Under the pieces are notes generated by a model. The model searched no databases, was not told the DNA's origin, and saw only the letters and a program-made list of their open reading frames with translations. This document shows, one piece after another, positions 55,804 through 63,822 of a stretch of 64,000 nucleotides of DNA (positions within the stretch are counted from its first letter, which is position 1; every line of letters starts with the position of its first letter). The stretch is from a virus. Where the stretch lies: positions 1 through 64,000 of the IMG/VR virus record IMGVR_UViG_3300021225_000468. One strand, given 5' to 3'. A program made the translations under genes and the position numbers.

Positions 55804-57197
55804 TATGCTATTCTTATTTGAATAACATTACCGTTTCTATATAAACCACCTAAAGGCACTCCTCCCGCTTGTGCAGCGGTATCATCTGCAAAATTTAAAG
55901 ATTGTGATACTTGTTGTAAAATTGTATATCCATAATCTTGTCTAATTGAACCACTTACGTCTAAATTATATAATGGTATTGGTTTATTTATACCTATTTT
56001 ACCATTTGCCGAACCTGAAAATGGGGTAAAGGTTGAAACATTAGAATATGACCCTGTACCGAATATTATACCACCAATATTAATACTATCTTGTCTTCCA
56101 TTATCAAGTGTGATGTTAGTACCAATTATAATATTATTAGATGATATACCACTGTTTATCCCTGTTTTAGCCCCTGCCAAATAACCTATTAGTGTAGAAT
56201 ACGGTGAATTATTTGTAAACTCACCAGCATAATACCCAATAAAATTAGAATACGCAGAATTTGTTGCGTAATATCCTGCATTATTTCCCATAAAAACTGA
56301 ACCAGATGCATTAGTTGCTCTGTACCCTGTGTTTCTTCCAATAAAAACTGAACTATTAGCATTAGGGGATTCTGCCCCTGAAATATAACCTAAGAAAATA
56401 GAATTATTCGCATTTGTAGATTGATATCCCGAAGAGTTACCTATGAAAATAGAGTGACTTGCATTTGTAGATTGAAATCCAGCCTGATTTGTCAATATGA
56501 CAGAATTAATTGCATTAGAAGCTTGATATCCCGCTAATCTACCAAAAAATATTGAATCGAGATTATTAACCTCAGAAGTGTTATATGTTAATAAACTACT
56601 ACCTGTAACTTTAAAAGGATACGATGAACTTACTGCATTTATAGACCATGATGATGTTCCTTCTAAAGAACCCGTAATACCATTAGTAACCTTTAATGAA
56701 CCTGTTATTTGTATATCATTTGTTGTTGACCAAAATGACCCTGTTTGTGAAAGTATACTATTACCTGAAGTTCCACTACTACCATTAGAACCACTTGTTC
56801 CACTTGAACCTGAAGTTCCACTTGTGCCTGAGGTTGCAGCTGTGTACGATGTTCCATTAATAGATAAAGACCCTGTTATATTTACAGAACCTGTAAATTT
56901 ATGTGTATCATCTAATGAATTACCAAAAAGTGTAGAACCACTAATACCTTCAGTTGTAATGTTAATATATGACGAACTAATAATATATTCTTGCGCTGTT
57001 AATGAACCACTAATAGTTAAATTTCCATTTATGACTTGACTACCAGTAAATACGTGGGAACCACTATTAACTAATGTTTGTCTAAGCGTTGATAATGGTA
57101 ATTGGTATGTTACACCATTTTGAACAAATGCAGTTACACCTGATAAACTTGGTGTTGATGACCCTGTTGGTAATTGAGATATTTTTTTACTTATCAT
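55803..57197 (-). CDS. Tail fibre-like protein with 17-residue repeats
   Basis: A 464-aa protein with S/T/G-rich beta-helical character. Residues about 122-148 are a TSGTSGSSGTSG-type flexible linker. Residues 215-350 are eight perfectly spaced 17-residue units of the pattern S-x-F-I/L-G-x-x-x-G-Y-x-x-x-N-A-x-x, like YadA-head/trimeric-adhesin repeats. The end (NGKIGINKPIPLYNLDVSGS) resembles the conserved neck of fibre proteins, after which comes a short C-terminal domain. Probably a trimeric receptor-binding fibre. It is followed by a terminator and preceded by the LamG-like gene. Confidence 0.7.
   Translation of the reverse strand: MISKKISQLPTGSSTPSLSGVTAFVQNGVTYQLPLSTLRQTLVNSGSHVFTGSQVINGNLTISGSLTAQEYIISSSYINITTEGISGSTLFGNSLDDTHKFTGSVNITGSLSINGTSYTAATSGTSGTSGSSGTSGSNGSSGTSGNSILSQTGSFWSTTNDIQITGSLKVTNGITGSLEGTSSWSINAVSSSYPFKVTGSSLLTYNTSEVNNLDSIFFGRLAGYQASNAINSVILTNQAGFQSTNASHSIFIGNSSGYQSTNANNSIFLGYISGAESPNANSSVFIGRNTGYRATNASGSVFMGNNAGYYATNSAYSNFIGYYAGEFTNNSPYSTLIGYLAGAKTGINSGISSNNIIIGTNITLDNGRQDSINIGGIIFGTGSYSNVSTFTPFSGSANGKIGINKPIPLYNLDVSGSIRQDYGYTILQQVSQSLNFADDTAAQAGGVPLGGLYRNGNVIQIRIA
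56148..56555 (-). repeat. Eight 17-residue fibre repeats
   Basis: Eight consecutive 51-nt units in the fibre gene, from SIFFGRLAGYQASNAIN to STLIGYLAGAKTGINSG, with period 17 and no gaps. Conserved positions are S1, F/L3, G5, G9, Y/F/A/E10 and N/T14. Such periodicity is typical of left-handed beta-roll head domains of trimeric adhesins. Confidence 0.85.
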
Positions 57198-57200
57198 GTA

Positions 57201-57208
57201 TATAAATA
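57201..57208 (-). promoter_or_regulatory. TATTTATA element upstream of the fibre gene
   Basis: Sense-strand TAATATTTATATACATG, ending 3 nt before the ATG at 57197. Candidate late promoter with very short leader. Confidence 0.3.
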
Positions 57209-58306
57209 TTAATATAATATAAGAACATTATCTTCTGTTGTGAGTAATTCATCATTTTCAGTTATGAGTGAAAAAGGAAAAACTCCAACAATTTCTTCTG
57301 TACAAACATCATTACATTCACTAATAGTAAAGTTTGGTTTTATTGATGTGATATAATTATGTTTTATTCTTGGATAACTTAATGGTTCTTCAAAATATTT
57401 GACTTGTTTTAAATTAAAAGATGTGTTACCACTATGTAATCCACCTGAATTATTTGTACCACCTCCAAATATCTGAGCAATAATGTTTGTCGATAATCTT
57501 TCTGAAGGTATAATTTCTTCCCAATCTTTTATTTTGTATATTAATCTACCATTTAAGTAAATTTTCAAAGTACCTAATCTATTGTATCTATTAGATAACC
57601 AATTTTTATTTATTACTTCATACATTTCTATATCTTCAGTCGCACCTGATATGACATCAATTGGATTATTTACAGTATAACCTGTTATATAATCATTTGA
57701 ACCACCCTCATTTAATATATCACAATTAGTGAATTCGTTATTTCTTCTAAAGACAATTGAAATATTGAAGTCATTTGATGTACCACCTGTACATAAAACA
57801 GATGTCTGTCCACTTGAAATATAGGGTGTCAGAGTATAACCTGAAACAGTTTCACAATAACCTGACATATGATATTTTTCCCATTTAATTCTACCATCAT
57901 TGGTAAATGAAAATGATAAATTATTGTCTAAATAGTTATTTTGTTCAGTTTCATTCAATATACCCCAATAATAAAATGTAGAACCTGATGACCATGGTAA
58001 AGAATCCCTATTAAAAACAAAATCTAATGTCCATCCTAATTCTGTTCTACGTCTAACAGTAAAATCACAAGTTTCACCTGTATATGGTTTATTAATTTCA
58101 ATTTCCCACGGTTTGATTGAATCTAAATCATCAACACATGTTGAGTCAATAACTAAACTTGTATATGTAATTTCGTTAGTAAAATCTATCGCATCAATAT
58201 CGAAATCATATTCCGAACTCGCGAGTTCGTAATCATAAAATTCAGAAGAATCTAATTTTATTTTAATTCTTTGTCCCCAGTATTTTAAAATATTTTGACT
58301 ATTCAT
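57209..58306 (-). CDS. LamG/concanavalin-like virion protein (365 aa)
   Basis: The C-terminal half has a lectin-like strand pattern: GTLKIYLNGRLIYKIKDWEE, then IIAQIFGGGTNNSGGLHSGN and NLKQVKYFEEPLSYPRIKHN. This is the 'lkiYvNGrL...i..~~~~i.GG~~~~~~~...g.i..vr.y..~Ls..~i~~ny' arrangement of LamG/Laminin-G-3 domains, common in phage fibres and glycan binding. Several Cys are scattered. It is directly upstream of the fibre gene. Probably a carbohydrate-contacting accessory fibre protein (inference). Confidence 0.6.
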   Translation of the reverse strand: MNSQNILKYWGQRIKIKLDSSEFYDYELASSEYDFDIDAIDFTNEITYTSLVIDSTCVDDLDSIKPWEIEINKPYTGETCDFTVRRRTELGWTLDFVFNRDSLPWSSGSTFYYWGILNETEQNNYLDNNLSFSFTNDGRIKWEKYHMSGYCETVSGYTLTPYISSGQTSVLCTGGTSNDFNISIVFRRNNEFTNCDILNEGGSNDYITGYTVNNPIDVISGATEDIEMYEVINKNWLSNRYNRLGTLKIYLNGRLIYKIKDWEEIIPSERLSTNIIAQIFGGGTNNSGGLHSGNTSFNLKQVKYFEEPLSYPRIKHNYITSIKPNFTISECNDVCTEEIVGVFPFSLITENDELLTTEDNVLILY

Positions 58307-58311
58307 GTATT

Positions 58312-58319
58312 AATAAATA
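58312..58319 (-). promoter_or_regulatory. TATTTATT element upstream of the LamG-like gene
   Basis: Sense-strand GAAAGATATTTATTAATACATG before the ATG at 58306. It lies back-to-back with the plus-strand copy at 58337, giving a divergent pair in a 53-nt gap. Confidence 0.4.
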
Positions 58320-58336
58320 TCTTTCATAAGATTTGA

Positions 58337-58344
58337 TATTTATA
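58337..58344 (+). promoter_or_regulatory. TATTTATA element upstream of the 260-aa gene
   Basis: TTTGATATTTATATAATAAAC begins 23 nt before the ATG at 58360. Same core and distance as at 49545. Candidate late promoter for the rightward virion-protein unit. Confidence 0.45.
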
Positions 58345-58359
58345 TAATAAACTGAATTG

Positions 58360-59142
58360 ATGAATAATTTTATAAAACAAGTTATAGAAGAAAAATTTGC
58401 ATCAAAAGCACAACAAAGATACTTTTACGCTCAGGCTGGTAAAGGAGGTAAAAAAGGTAAAAAATGGGCGAAATGGGCAAAAGAATTTTCAGATAAAACT
58501 GATTTCGAAAATATACCTGATAAAGTCGAAGAAAAAGAATTAGAAGAAATTGTAGATGAAAATGGTAATATAAAAACAGATAAAAAACCCACGAATTTTA
58601 ATGCTAAAGGAATCACACAAAAGAAAACGTCCGATGAAGTAGTAAAATCTGCAGGTGGTTCTATGGGTACTCACGGTGTTCATGGTACTCACACAACTTT
58701 AAAATATTGGGCGGAAGGTAAAGATAGTCTCAAAAATTTGATTGAAAACTTTATTGATGAAATCGAAATGGACGGTGCTTTAGGTTATGATGAAACATTA
58801 GGAGATGATGCATCATATGAGGAGGCAGAAAGATATTTTAAATCTGAATTAGGTTTGTCAGATGAAGAAACAAAACTTAGATTACAAAATTTAGGTTATG
58901 ACGAAAAATTAAAAGGAGATAAAGTCAGATTAGTAGAAAAAAATAAAAAGTATTTTGAAGAATTCATAGAAAGTATTATTTCAAAAAGAAATGTTGATAA
59001 TGATATAGTAAAAAATAAATCAATACAAATTGATGAATTAAATCCTATCATAAAAAGACAAATAAATTCTTTGAAAGATACTCTTGAAAGTAATAATTTG
59101 AAAATTGAAGATGTTTTAGAATTTTTAAAAAATCATGAATAA
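58360..59142 (+). CDS. DUF3008-like N-terminus, acidic C-terminus; unknown (260 aa)
   Basis: The N-terminal 45 residues, with KFASKAQQRYFYAQAGKGGK then KGKKWAKWAKEFSDKTDFEN, look like the SKAQQRxxxA...K phage/bacterial motif of DUF3008-type small proteins, here with Gly-Lys-rich expansion. The middle has GGSMGTHGVHGTHTTLKYW, a His/Gly-rich block. The rest is acidic and helical. I used ATG at 58360; a TTG at 58357 is also in frame. It overlaps the next gene by 8 nt. A virion or head-associated role is guessed from the neighbours; no enzyme signature is seen. Confidence 0.55.
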   Translation: MNNFIKQVIEEKFASKAQQRYFYAQAGKGGKKGKKWAKWAKEFSDKTDFENIPDKVEEKELEEIVDENGNIKTDKKPTNFNAKGITQKKTSDEVVKSAGGSMGTHGVHGTHTTLKYWAEGKDSLKNLIENFIDEIEMDGALGYDETLGDDASYEEAERYFKSELGLSDEETKLRLQNLGYDEKLKGDKVRLVEKNKKYFEEFIESIISKRNVDNDIVKNKSIQIDELNPIIKRQINSLKDTLESNNLKIEDVLEFLKNHE

Positions 59143-59632
59143 AGAATTAAAACATAGGATTTTTAATATTCCACAAAATATCTTGGATATGATAAATCAT
59201 ACTGTGGTTACTTTGGAAGGAGACCATGTTGATGGGGTAAAAAGAGCCAAAACATTATTACAAGATAAGAAAGTAAAATATGGACAATTAAAAAGAATTA
59301 TTCATGATTTACAAAATACAGATAAATTTAAAGACAGGTTAAGATATAACTTATATGGCGGAGACAATATGTTAAATTGGGGAAAACAATTTTTGAAGGG
59401 AGAAAGGGATTTTATAAAAAATAAAAAAGAATCATCAAAAATATCAAATAATATTGGTGGTATTGATGGACAAAGAAAGAATCCATATTTAAAAAAACAT
59501 AAGAAAAACCCTAATTTTAGTGTTCCAACAAATTTAATAAAATCAAACTCACATAAAAATAGTGTTAGTTTTATCACTGATTTAAAATTATTTGAACAAA
59601 TAAAAAAAATAAACAAACTAATAAAATACTAA
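59135..59632 (+). CDS. Unknown small basic protein (165 aa)
   Basis: Not recognised. The N-terminal half is helical (HRIFNIPQNILDMINHTVV ... TLLQDKKVKYGQLKRIIHDL), then LRYNLYGGDNMLNWGKQFLK, and the C-terminal half is basic and Asn/Ser-rich (RKNPYLKKHKKNPNF). It is coupled to the preceding gene by an ATGAATAA overlap and has a 1-nt gap to the next. It may be a DNA- or capsid-associated virion protein, but this is only a guess. Confidence 0.5.
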   Translation: MNKELKHRIFNIPQNILDMINHTVVTLEGDHVDGVKRAKTLLQDKKVKYGQLKRIIHDLQNTDKFKDRLRYNLYGGDNMLNWGKQFLKGERDFIKNKKESSKISNNIGGIDGQRKNPYLKKHKKNPNFSVPTNLIKSNSHKNSVSFITDLKLFEQIKKINKLIKY

Positions 59633-59633
59633 C

Positions 59634-60011
59634 ATGGCAACAGAATTAGAAAAACTTGCGGAAAAGTTTAGAAATGAACATTTATCAAGAAATCCTTATA
59701 CTCTGAATAATATTTATGATTCTAATAATAGAAACGCATTATCTGATGGTGATGAAAAAGGTAAAGGAGATAATAATGGTAGTATTGGGTCAAGTGTTGA
59801 CATTCAAAAAAGGAATGAATTAATGGCAAGGAACCCATATACAATGGTTAATGAATATTCATCCAATCATCCAAATGCAATATCTAATGGTGATGAAAAA
59901 GGTAAAGGAGAAAGTAATGGTAGTGTTGGTAGTACAACTGATATAAGTGTCAGAAACGAATCGAAAGCGAGAAATAAATATGGTGAAACTAATAGATATC
60001 CAAATTTCTAA
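59634..60011 (+). CDS. Protein with 47-residue RNPYT repeats (125 aa)
   Basis: The protein is built of two full copies and one decayed copy of a 47-residue unit. The units begin at residues 19 (RNPYTLNNIYDSNNRNALSD), 66 (RNPYTMVNEYSSNHPNAISN) and 113 (RNKYGETNRYPN). The constant tail GDEKGKGxxNGSxGSxxDI is in units 1 and 2. It is highly polar, with no hydrophobic core, so probably extended or disordered. No family is known to me. It sits in the right-hand plus-strand cluster. The stop overlaps the next ATG (TAATG). Confidence 0.6.
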   Translation: MATELEKLAEKFRNEHLSRNPYTLNNIYDSNNRNALSDGDEKGKGDNNGSIGSSVDIQKRNELMARNPYTMVNEYSSNHPNAISNGDEKGKGESNGSVGSTTDISVRNESKARNKYGETNRYPNF

Positions 60012-60889
60012 TGAACTTATTTAAACTATATAGTAAATTATTACTTGAACAAAATTATGGTAATAGAAAAGTAAAAACAATAATTGATGCTATGAAAAAT
60101 AGACATCCAATTACTTTCTATTATAGTGGTCCACAAACACCTCCAAAAGATAGGGTACTTAATGGTGTTAGAATTCGTGCTGAAGTTGTTGCGTATGGTT
60201 TAAGTAAAAAGGGAAATGAAATAATTAGAGCATATATAGGACCCCCCTCAACTACTTTAAGAGGATATGATAAAACTCATTGGAGAACATTTAGAATTGA
60301 CAGAATCAGTTCTGTTAGAGTTATTTCTGATGAAACATTCGAAAAAAGAAACGATGGTCAATATAAAGAGGGTAGTGAGAATTCAAATGGTCCTATGGCG
60401 AAAACTTATTTTACAGTAAGTTGGGATTCAAGTCCTGAAATAGTTAGTAAACCTAAAATCACAACACCAACACCTACAGTTAAAAAAGAATTACCTCCCG
60501 AAGAAAAACCTGAACCAACTGTAGAACCACTACCTGAACCTTTACCGAAAGAAAAACCAACTATATCACCAACGGTTGACTTAGGACAAGAAATTTTCAA
60601 GAAGATACAACCAAACATAAAAGAAAAGGAAAGTGGGAAATATCTTTCAAATATTGATTTTGAAACTTTTTCAAAAGAATTATATAAATTGAAAGAAAAA
60701 GAATGGGTTGATAATCAAAAAGTATTAAATAAAAATATTAAACCAGGTGAGGGAACAAGGAAAAAATTTGAAATTGATTCAAAAAATGAATTAGCACAAA
60801 TATTAAGAAAAAATAATATTAATGTAGTGAATAATATAGATACCATTAATGAATCTTTATTGAAGATAAAACATTTAATGTATCGATAA
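60011..60889 (+). CDS. WYL-like domain protein with proline linker (292 aa)
   Basis: Residues about 20-110 show a WYL/Sm-like beta barrel: KTIIDAMKNRHPITFYYSG, then RIRAEVVAYGLSKKGNEIIR and WRTFRIDRISSVRVISDETF, the 'R..i.f.Y ... r.v~P..l......~~l.a~....~r.frldrI' pattern of WYL domains, including the phage WYL_2 type. A P/E/K linker (TPTPTVKKELPPEEKPEP) and an acidic helical C-terminus follow. WYL domains bind nucleotides or nucleic acids and often regulate. It could be a regulator or a virion-associated protein. The gene is coupled to the repeat protein. Confidence 0.6.
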   Translation: MNLFKLYSKLLLEQNYGNRKVKTIIDAMKNRHPITFYYSGPQTPPKDRVLNGVRIRAEVVAYGLSKKGNEIIRAYIGPPSTTLRGYDKTHWRTFRIDRISSVRVISDETFEKRNDGQYKEGSENSNGPMAKTYFTVSWDSSPEIVSKPKITTPTPTVKKELPPEEKPEPTVEPLPEPLPKEKPTISPTVDLGQEIFKKIQPNIKEKESGKYLSNIDFETFSKELYKLKEKEWVDNQKVLNKNIKPGEGTRKKFEIDSKNELAQILRKNNINVVNNIDTINESLLKIKHLMYR

Positions 60890-60892
60890 AAA

Positions 60893-60900
60893 TATTTATC
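60893..60900 (+). promoter_or_regulatory. TATTTATC element upstream of the 184-aa gene
   Basis: AAAAATATTTATCATTAAAAT, core starting 24 nt before the ATG at 60917. Variant of the recurrent element; function inferred. Confidence 0.35.
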
Positions 60901-60916
60901 ATTAAAATAAAAATAT

Positions 60917-61471
60917 ATGTCAACAGGAGCGATATCAGAAAATGACTTAATGCATAGATTAGTCCAAGCAAAAAAAGTAATGAATAAAGTAGATACAGGT
61001 AATTTTGAAAGAGGTAGTGTAAACGAATCAATTTTGACAAGTTCACCTGAAGAAGTTGCACAAATGCCTAACTTACCAAAACCATCACAAAAAGTTATTA
61101 ATGTAGATAAAATTAACAACTCTAAATTACCTGATGTAATCAAGAAAGCAATGATAGAAAATCCAATTCCTCAAATATCTTTGAATGACACAATAGACAT
61201 GGATTTTGTAAAAGGAGCAAAAAGATTAATGGAGAAAGAAGGATTATCCAAAAAAAGTTCGGAAACAAAATCAACAACAGTATATAACAATAATATTGAT
61301 ATGAATGCCATATCAGTATTGATTGAAAATACAATTAGAAAAGTATTGGATGAAAAACTAAATCAAATTCTGAGTGCACATCAAACAGCATCAATTAATG
61401 AAAATTTGGTCTTAAAAGTTGGTGATTCAATATTCAAAGGAAAAATTACAGGAGTTAATAAGGCAAAATGA
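60917..61471 (+). CDS. Unknown, helical virion-type protein (184 aa)
   Basis: The N-terminal helix is MSTGAISENDLMHRLVQAKK. Then comes a mixed S/P/N linker. A coiled-coil-like segment around residues 130-155 (NAISVLIENTIRKVLDEKLN) is followed by a small C-terminal strand motif, ENLVLKVGDSIFKGKITGVN. It is short and polar, with no enzyme motif. It stands between the WYL-like gene and the glycosyltransferase and may be an oligomerising structural or assembly protein (inference). Confidence 0.5.
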   Translation: MSTGAISENDLMHRLVQAKKVMNKVDTGNFERGSVNESILTSSPEEVAQMPNLPKPSQKVINVDKINNSKLPDVIKKAMIENPIPQISLNDTIDMDFVKGAKRLMEKEGLSKKSSETKSTTVYNNNIDMNAISVLIENTIRKVLDEKLNQILSAHQTASINENLVLKVGDSIFKGKITGVNKAK

Positions 61472-61498
61472 TTTTGTTTTTCAAAATATTTTAGTATT

Positions 61499-61524
61499 AT
61501 TTAAACATAATATTATGTTTAAAT
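61499..61524. repeat. Perfect 26-bp palindrome at the glycosyltransferase start
   Basis: The two 10-nt arms ATTTAAACAT and ATGTTTAAAT, joined by a symmetric AATATT, form an exact inverted repeat. Its right arm overlaps the A and T of the start codon (61523). It could be an operator or an mRNA hairpin that hides the start codon; no other gene in the window has one here. Confidence 0.8.
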
Positions 61525-62749
61525 GTCTAAAATTAAATTATTAACAATACCTTCTGATACACATGGAGTAGGTAAATTCAGAATTCTTGACCCTTTTAAA
61601 TTTATTGGTGATAATCATTCAGACGAATGTCATGTAGATATCATGTACGATGTCCCTGAAGATGATAACTTATTTTTAAATTACGATATTATCGTATTTC
61701 ATTCCTTTATTCATAAAGCCCCTCATGAAATTAATATCAAAAGAATCAATTGGTTAAAGTCAAAAGGTATTAAAGTTGTTATGGATATTGATGATTTATG
61801 GTTTGTTGACCAAAGACATCCTATGTATCATCAAGTTCTATTGAATAAAATTTCAGAAAAAAAAGTGGAAATGTTAAAGTTGGTTGATTATGTTTCAACT
61901 ACAACACCATTTTTTGCAAAAACTTTGAAAGATAGACTGTCTATAAAAAATATAGTGATATTTCCTAACGCGGTTAACGAAGAAGAAGAACAGTTTAAAA
62001 TTAACAAAATTCAATCAGATAAAATTAGATTTGGATGGTTAGGTGGTTCTTCACATTTATATGACATAGAATTGTTAGAACAGGGTATATCAAGTATACA
62101 TGCGTCATATAAGGACAAGATTCAATTTGTCTTATGTGGTTTTGATACAAGAGGAACAGTTACAGAAATTAAAAAAGAAACAGGTGAACAAGTTCAAAGA
62201 CCAATACAACCTTTTGAAACTGTATGGTTTAAGTATGAAAGTATTTTCACTGATAAATTTAGAGTTTTAGACCAAGATTATAAAACATATTTATTTAATT
62301 TTATTGAATCTCCTTATGATGATAAAAATAAACCATATGTAAGAAGATGGACAAAAAATATTAATACATACGCAACTAATTACAATTACTTTGATGTATC
62401 TTTAGCACCATTAGTTGATTCTATATTTAATAACAATAAATCTCAACTTAAAGTTATTGAATCAGGATTCCATAAAAAAGCATTAATTGCAAGTGAAGTA
62501 AATCCTTATACGTTAGATTTGGTAAATTCAATAGAAAATGGTAAATTTAATGAAAAGGGTAATTCTTTACTTGTATCACCAAAGAAAAACCACAAACAAT
62601 GGGCTCAACATATGAAAAAATTAATCGAAAATCCAAATCTAATTGAAGATATGGGGAATAGACTTTATGAAACAGTTAAAGACAAATACTCTCTAAAAAA
62701 CGTATGTAAAGACAGAGTACAATTTTTCAAAACAATTATTAACAAATAA
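61523..62749 (+). CDS. GT-B glycosyltransferase
   Basis: A 408-aa GT-B-fold glycosyltransferase (GT4-like). The N-terminal Rossmann domain begins IKLLTIPSDTHGVGKFRILD, with VVMDIDDLWFVDQRHPMYHQ and TTTPFFAKTLKD, then FPNAVNEEEE. The C-terminal domain has IRFGWLGGSSHLYDIELLEQ and LAPLVDSIFNNNKSQLKVIE, the sugar-nucleotide binding E-x7-E style region. Phages use such enzymes to modify DNA, virion glycoproteins or host surface polymer; the target cannot be inferred here. A perfect palindrome overlaps its start. Confidence 0.8.
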   Translation: MSKIKLLTIPSDTHGVGKFRILDPFKFIGDNHSDECHVDIMYDVPEDDNLFLNYDIIVFHSFIHKAPHEINIKRINWLKSKGIKVVMDIDDLWFVDQRHPMYHQVLLNKISEKKVEMLKLVDYVSTTTPFFAKTLKDRLSIKNIVIFPNAVNEEEEQFKINKIQSDKIRFGWLGGSSHLYDIELLEQGISSIHASYKDKIQFVLCGFDTRGTVTEIKKETGEQVQRPIQPFETVWFKYESIFTDKFRVLDQDYKTYLFNFIESPYDDKNKPYVRRWTKNINTYATNYNYFDVSLAPLVDSIFNNNKSQLKVIESGFHKKALIASEVNPYTLDLVNSIENGKFNEKGNSLLVSPKKNHKQWAQHMKKLIENPNLIEDMGNRLYETVKDKYSLKNVCKDRVQFFKTIINK

Positions 62750-62759
62750 AACAAAAACC

Positions 62760-62990
62760 ATGCATTATTTAGTGACTATCGGTTATGAAACAGACCAACA
62801 AGACAGAAACGGAAATCCTCGTCTACAAAAATTGAAATACATTTTGGAGGCAGAATCTGTTGAGGAAGCAACAATAGTTGCAAGTAAATACAGAGCAGGA
62901 GATATTCGTTCATCGGAAAGTATCTCTATCATGAAAATGCCAATTGAATGTGTAATTGACAAAAAAAATACACCCGAATATTATAAATAA
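62760..62990 (+). CDS. Small DUF4494-like protein (76 aa)
   Basis: Reads MHYLVTIGYETDQQDRNG, then KLKYILEAESVEEATIVASK and IMKMPIECVIDK. A Y-x-V-T/K-I-x-Y-E start and EAESVEEATIVA helix resemble the small DUF4494-type proteins of Bacteroidota and their phages. Function unknown. It is tightly packed between the glycosyltransferase and the next small gene. Confidence 0.6.
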   Translation: MHYLVTIGYETDQQDRNGNPRLQKLKYILEAESVEEATIVASKYRAGDIRSSESISIMKMPIECVIDKKNTPEYYK

Positions 62991-62995
62991 TAATT

Positions 62996-63220
62996 ATGGA
63001 GTTTTATAATAGAGATATTCAAATATTAAGACAGTCTCAGTCTAAAATGGCATTAGAATATGTAAATCATATTGGTGCAAAAGTCACCTTTTCTGAATTA
63101 CAAAGAATAACTGATGTTTTTATTGAGTGTTGTCTTAGACCTCAAGATGATGAATTGAAAGAACGTATTAAAAAATTAGATGTTTGGTTGAAACAAAAAA
63201 CTGAAAACAATGGACAATAA
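62996..63220 (+). CDS. Unknown helical protein (74 aa)
   Basis: Wholly helical by appearance: NRDIQILRQSQSKMALEYVN, then GAKVTFSELQRITDVFIECC and DDELKERIKKLDVWLKQK. Two adjacent Cys are near residue 45. No family recognised. Its end overlaps the dUTPase start by 11 nt, so the two are coupled, and it may be a small nucleotide-metabolism partner (inference). Confidence 0.5.
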   Translation: MEFYNRDIQILRQSQSKMALEYVNHIGAKVTFSELQRITDVFIECCLRPQDDELKERIKKLDVWLKQKTENNGQ

Positions 63221-63782
63221 GGAACTTGAAAATTTTTTAAATAAAATTAAAAATTTAGACGATATTATTAATGACGATAATACAGATTCGTCTTCATTCA
63301 TTAACGAATTTGATGAAGTTATGTCAATGTTAAAACCAAAACATAATTTTTCATCATTGGATGTTAAAATTAAAAAATTACATCCTGATGCTGTAATTCC
63401 AAAGTACGCTAAAGATGGTGATGCTGGTTTGGATTTGGTGGCGACAGAAATTATTGATAATACATCAACTCAAGTGACATATGGTACAGGACTTGCTATG
63501 GAAATCCCATATGGTTATGTTGGGTTATTATTTCCACGCTCATCAATTAAAAATCATGAGTTAGAATTATCTAACAGCGTTGGTGTTGCGGATTCAGGAT
63601 ATAGAGGTGAAATTCGTGCGGTGTTCAATAAAACAAATGGTCCTGATTCAATGAAGTATAAAGTTGGTGATAGGGTGGTACAACTTATCATTCTACCTTA
63701 TCCTAAAATTAACTTTGTGTTAAGTGATGAATTATCTGATAGTGAAAGAGGTACAGGTGGATATGGTAGTACTGGAACTTGA
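63210..63782 (+). CDS. dut: dUTPase (dUTP diphosphatase), trimeric type
   Basis: A 190-aa enzyme that converts dUTP to dUMP, keeping uracil out of DNA and feeding dTMP synthesis. All five family motifs are present in order: AGLDL (72-76), PRSSI (109-113), GVADSGYRGEI (125-135), GDRVVQLI (153-160) and the C-terminal P-loop-like RGTGGYGSTG (180-189). The first about 50 residues are an acidic helical extension absent from typical bacterial dUTPases. Active-site residues are intact. It sits upstream of PhoH. Confidence 0.93.
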   Translation: MDNKELENFLNKIKNLDDIINDDNTDSSSFINEFDEVMSMLKPKHNFSSLDVKIKKLHPDAVIPKYAKDGDAGLDLVATEIIDNTSTQVTYGTGLAMEIPYGYVGLLFPRSSIKNHELELSNSVGVADSGYRGEIRAVFNKTNGPDSMKYKVGDRVVQLIILPYPKINFVLSDELSDSERGTGGYGSTGT

Positions 63783-63790
63783 TATTTATG
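63783..63790 (+). promoter_or_regulatory. TATTTATG element before PhoH
   Basis: TTGATATTTATGTATAATAA lies immediately after the dUTPase stop and about 40 nt before the presumed PhoH start. It shares the GATATTTAT core with the other copies. Confidence 0.3.
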
Positions 63791-63822
63791 TATAATAAAT
63801 AAATTATTTAAAAATTAATGGG

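Noticed and set aside
60715-61334. Minus-strand hydrophobic frames opposite the WYL-like and 184-aa genes
   Set aside because: Hydrophobic only because A-rich plus-strand codons become T-rich on the other strand; they overlap two well-supported genes.
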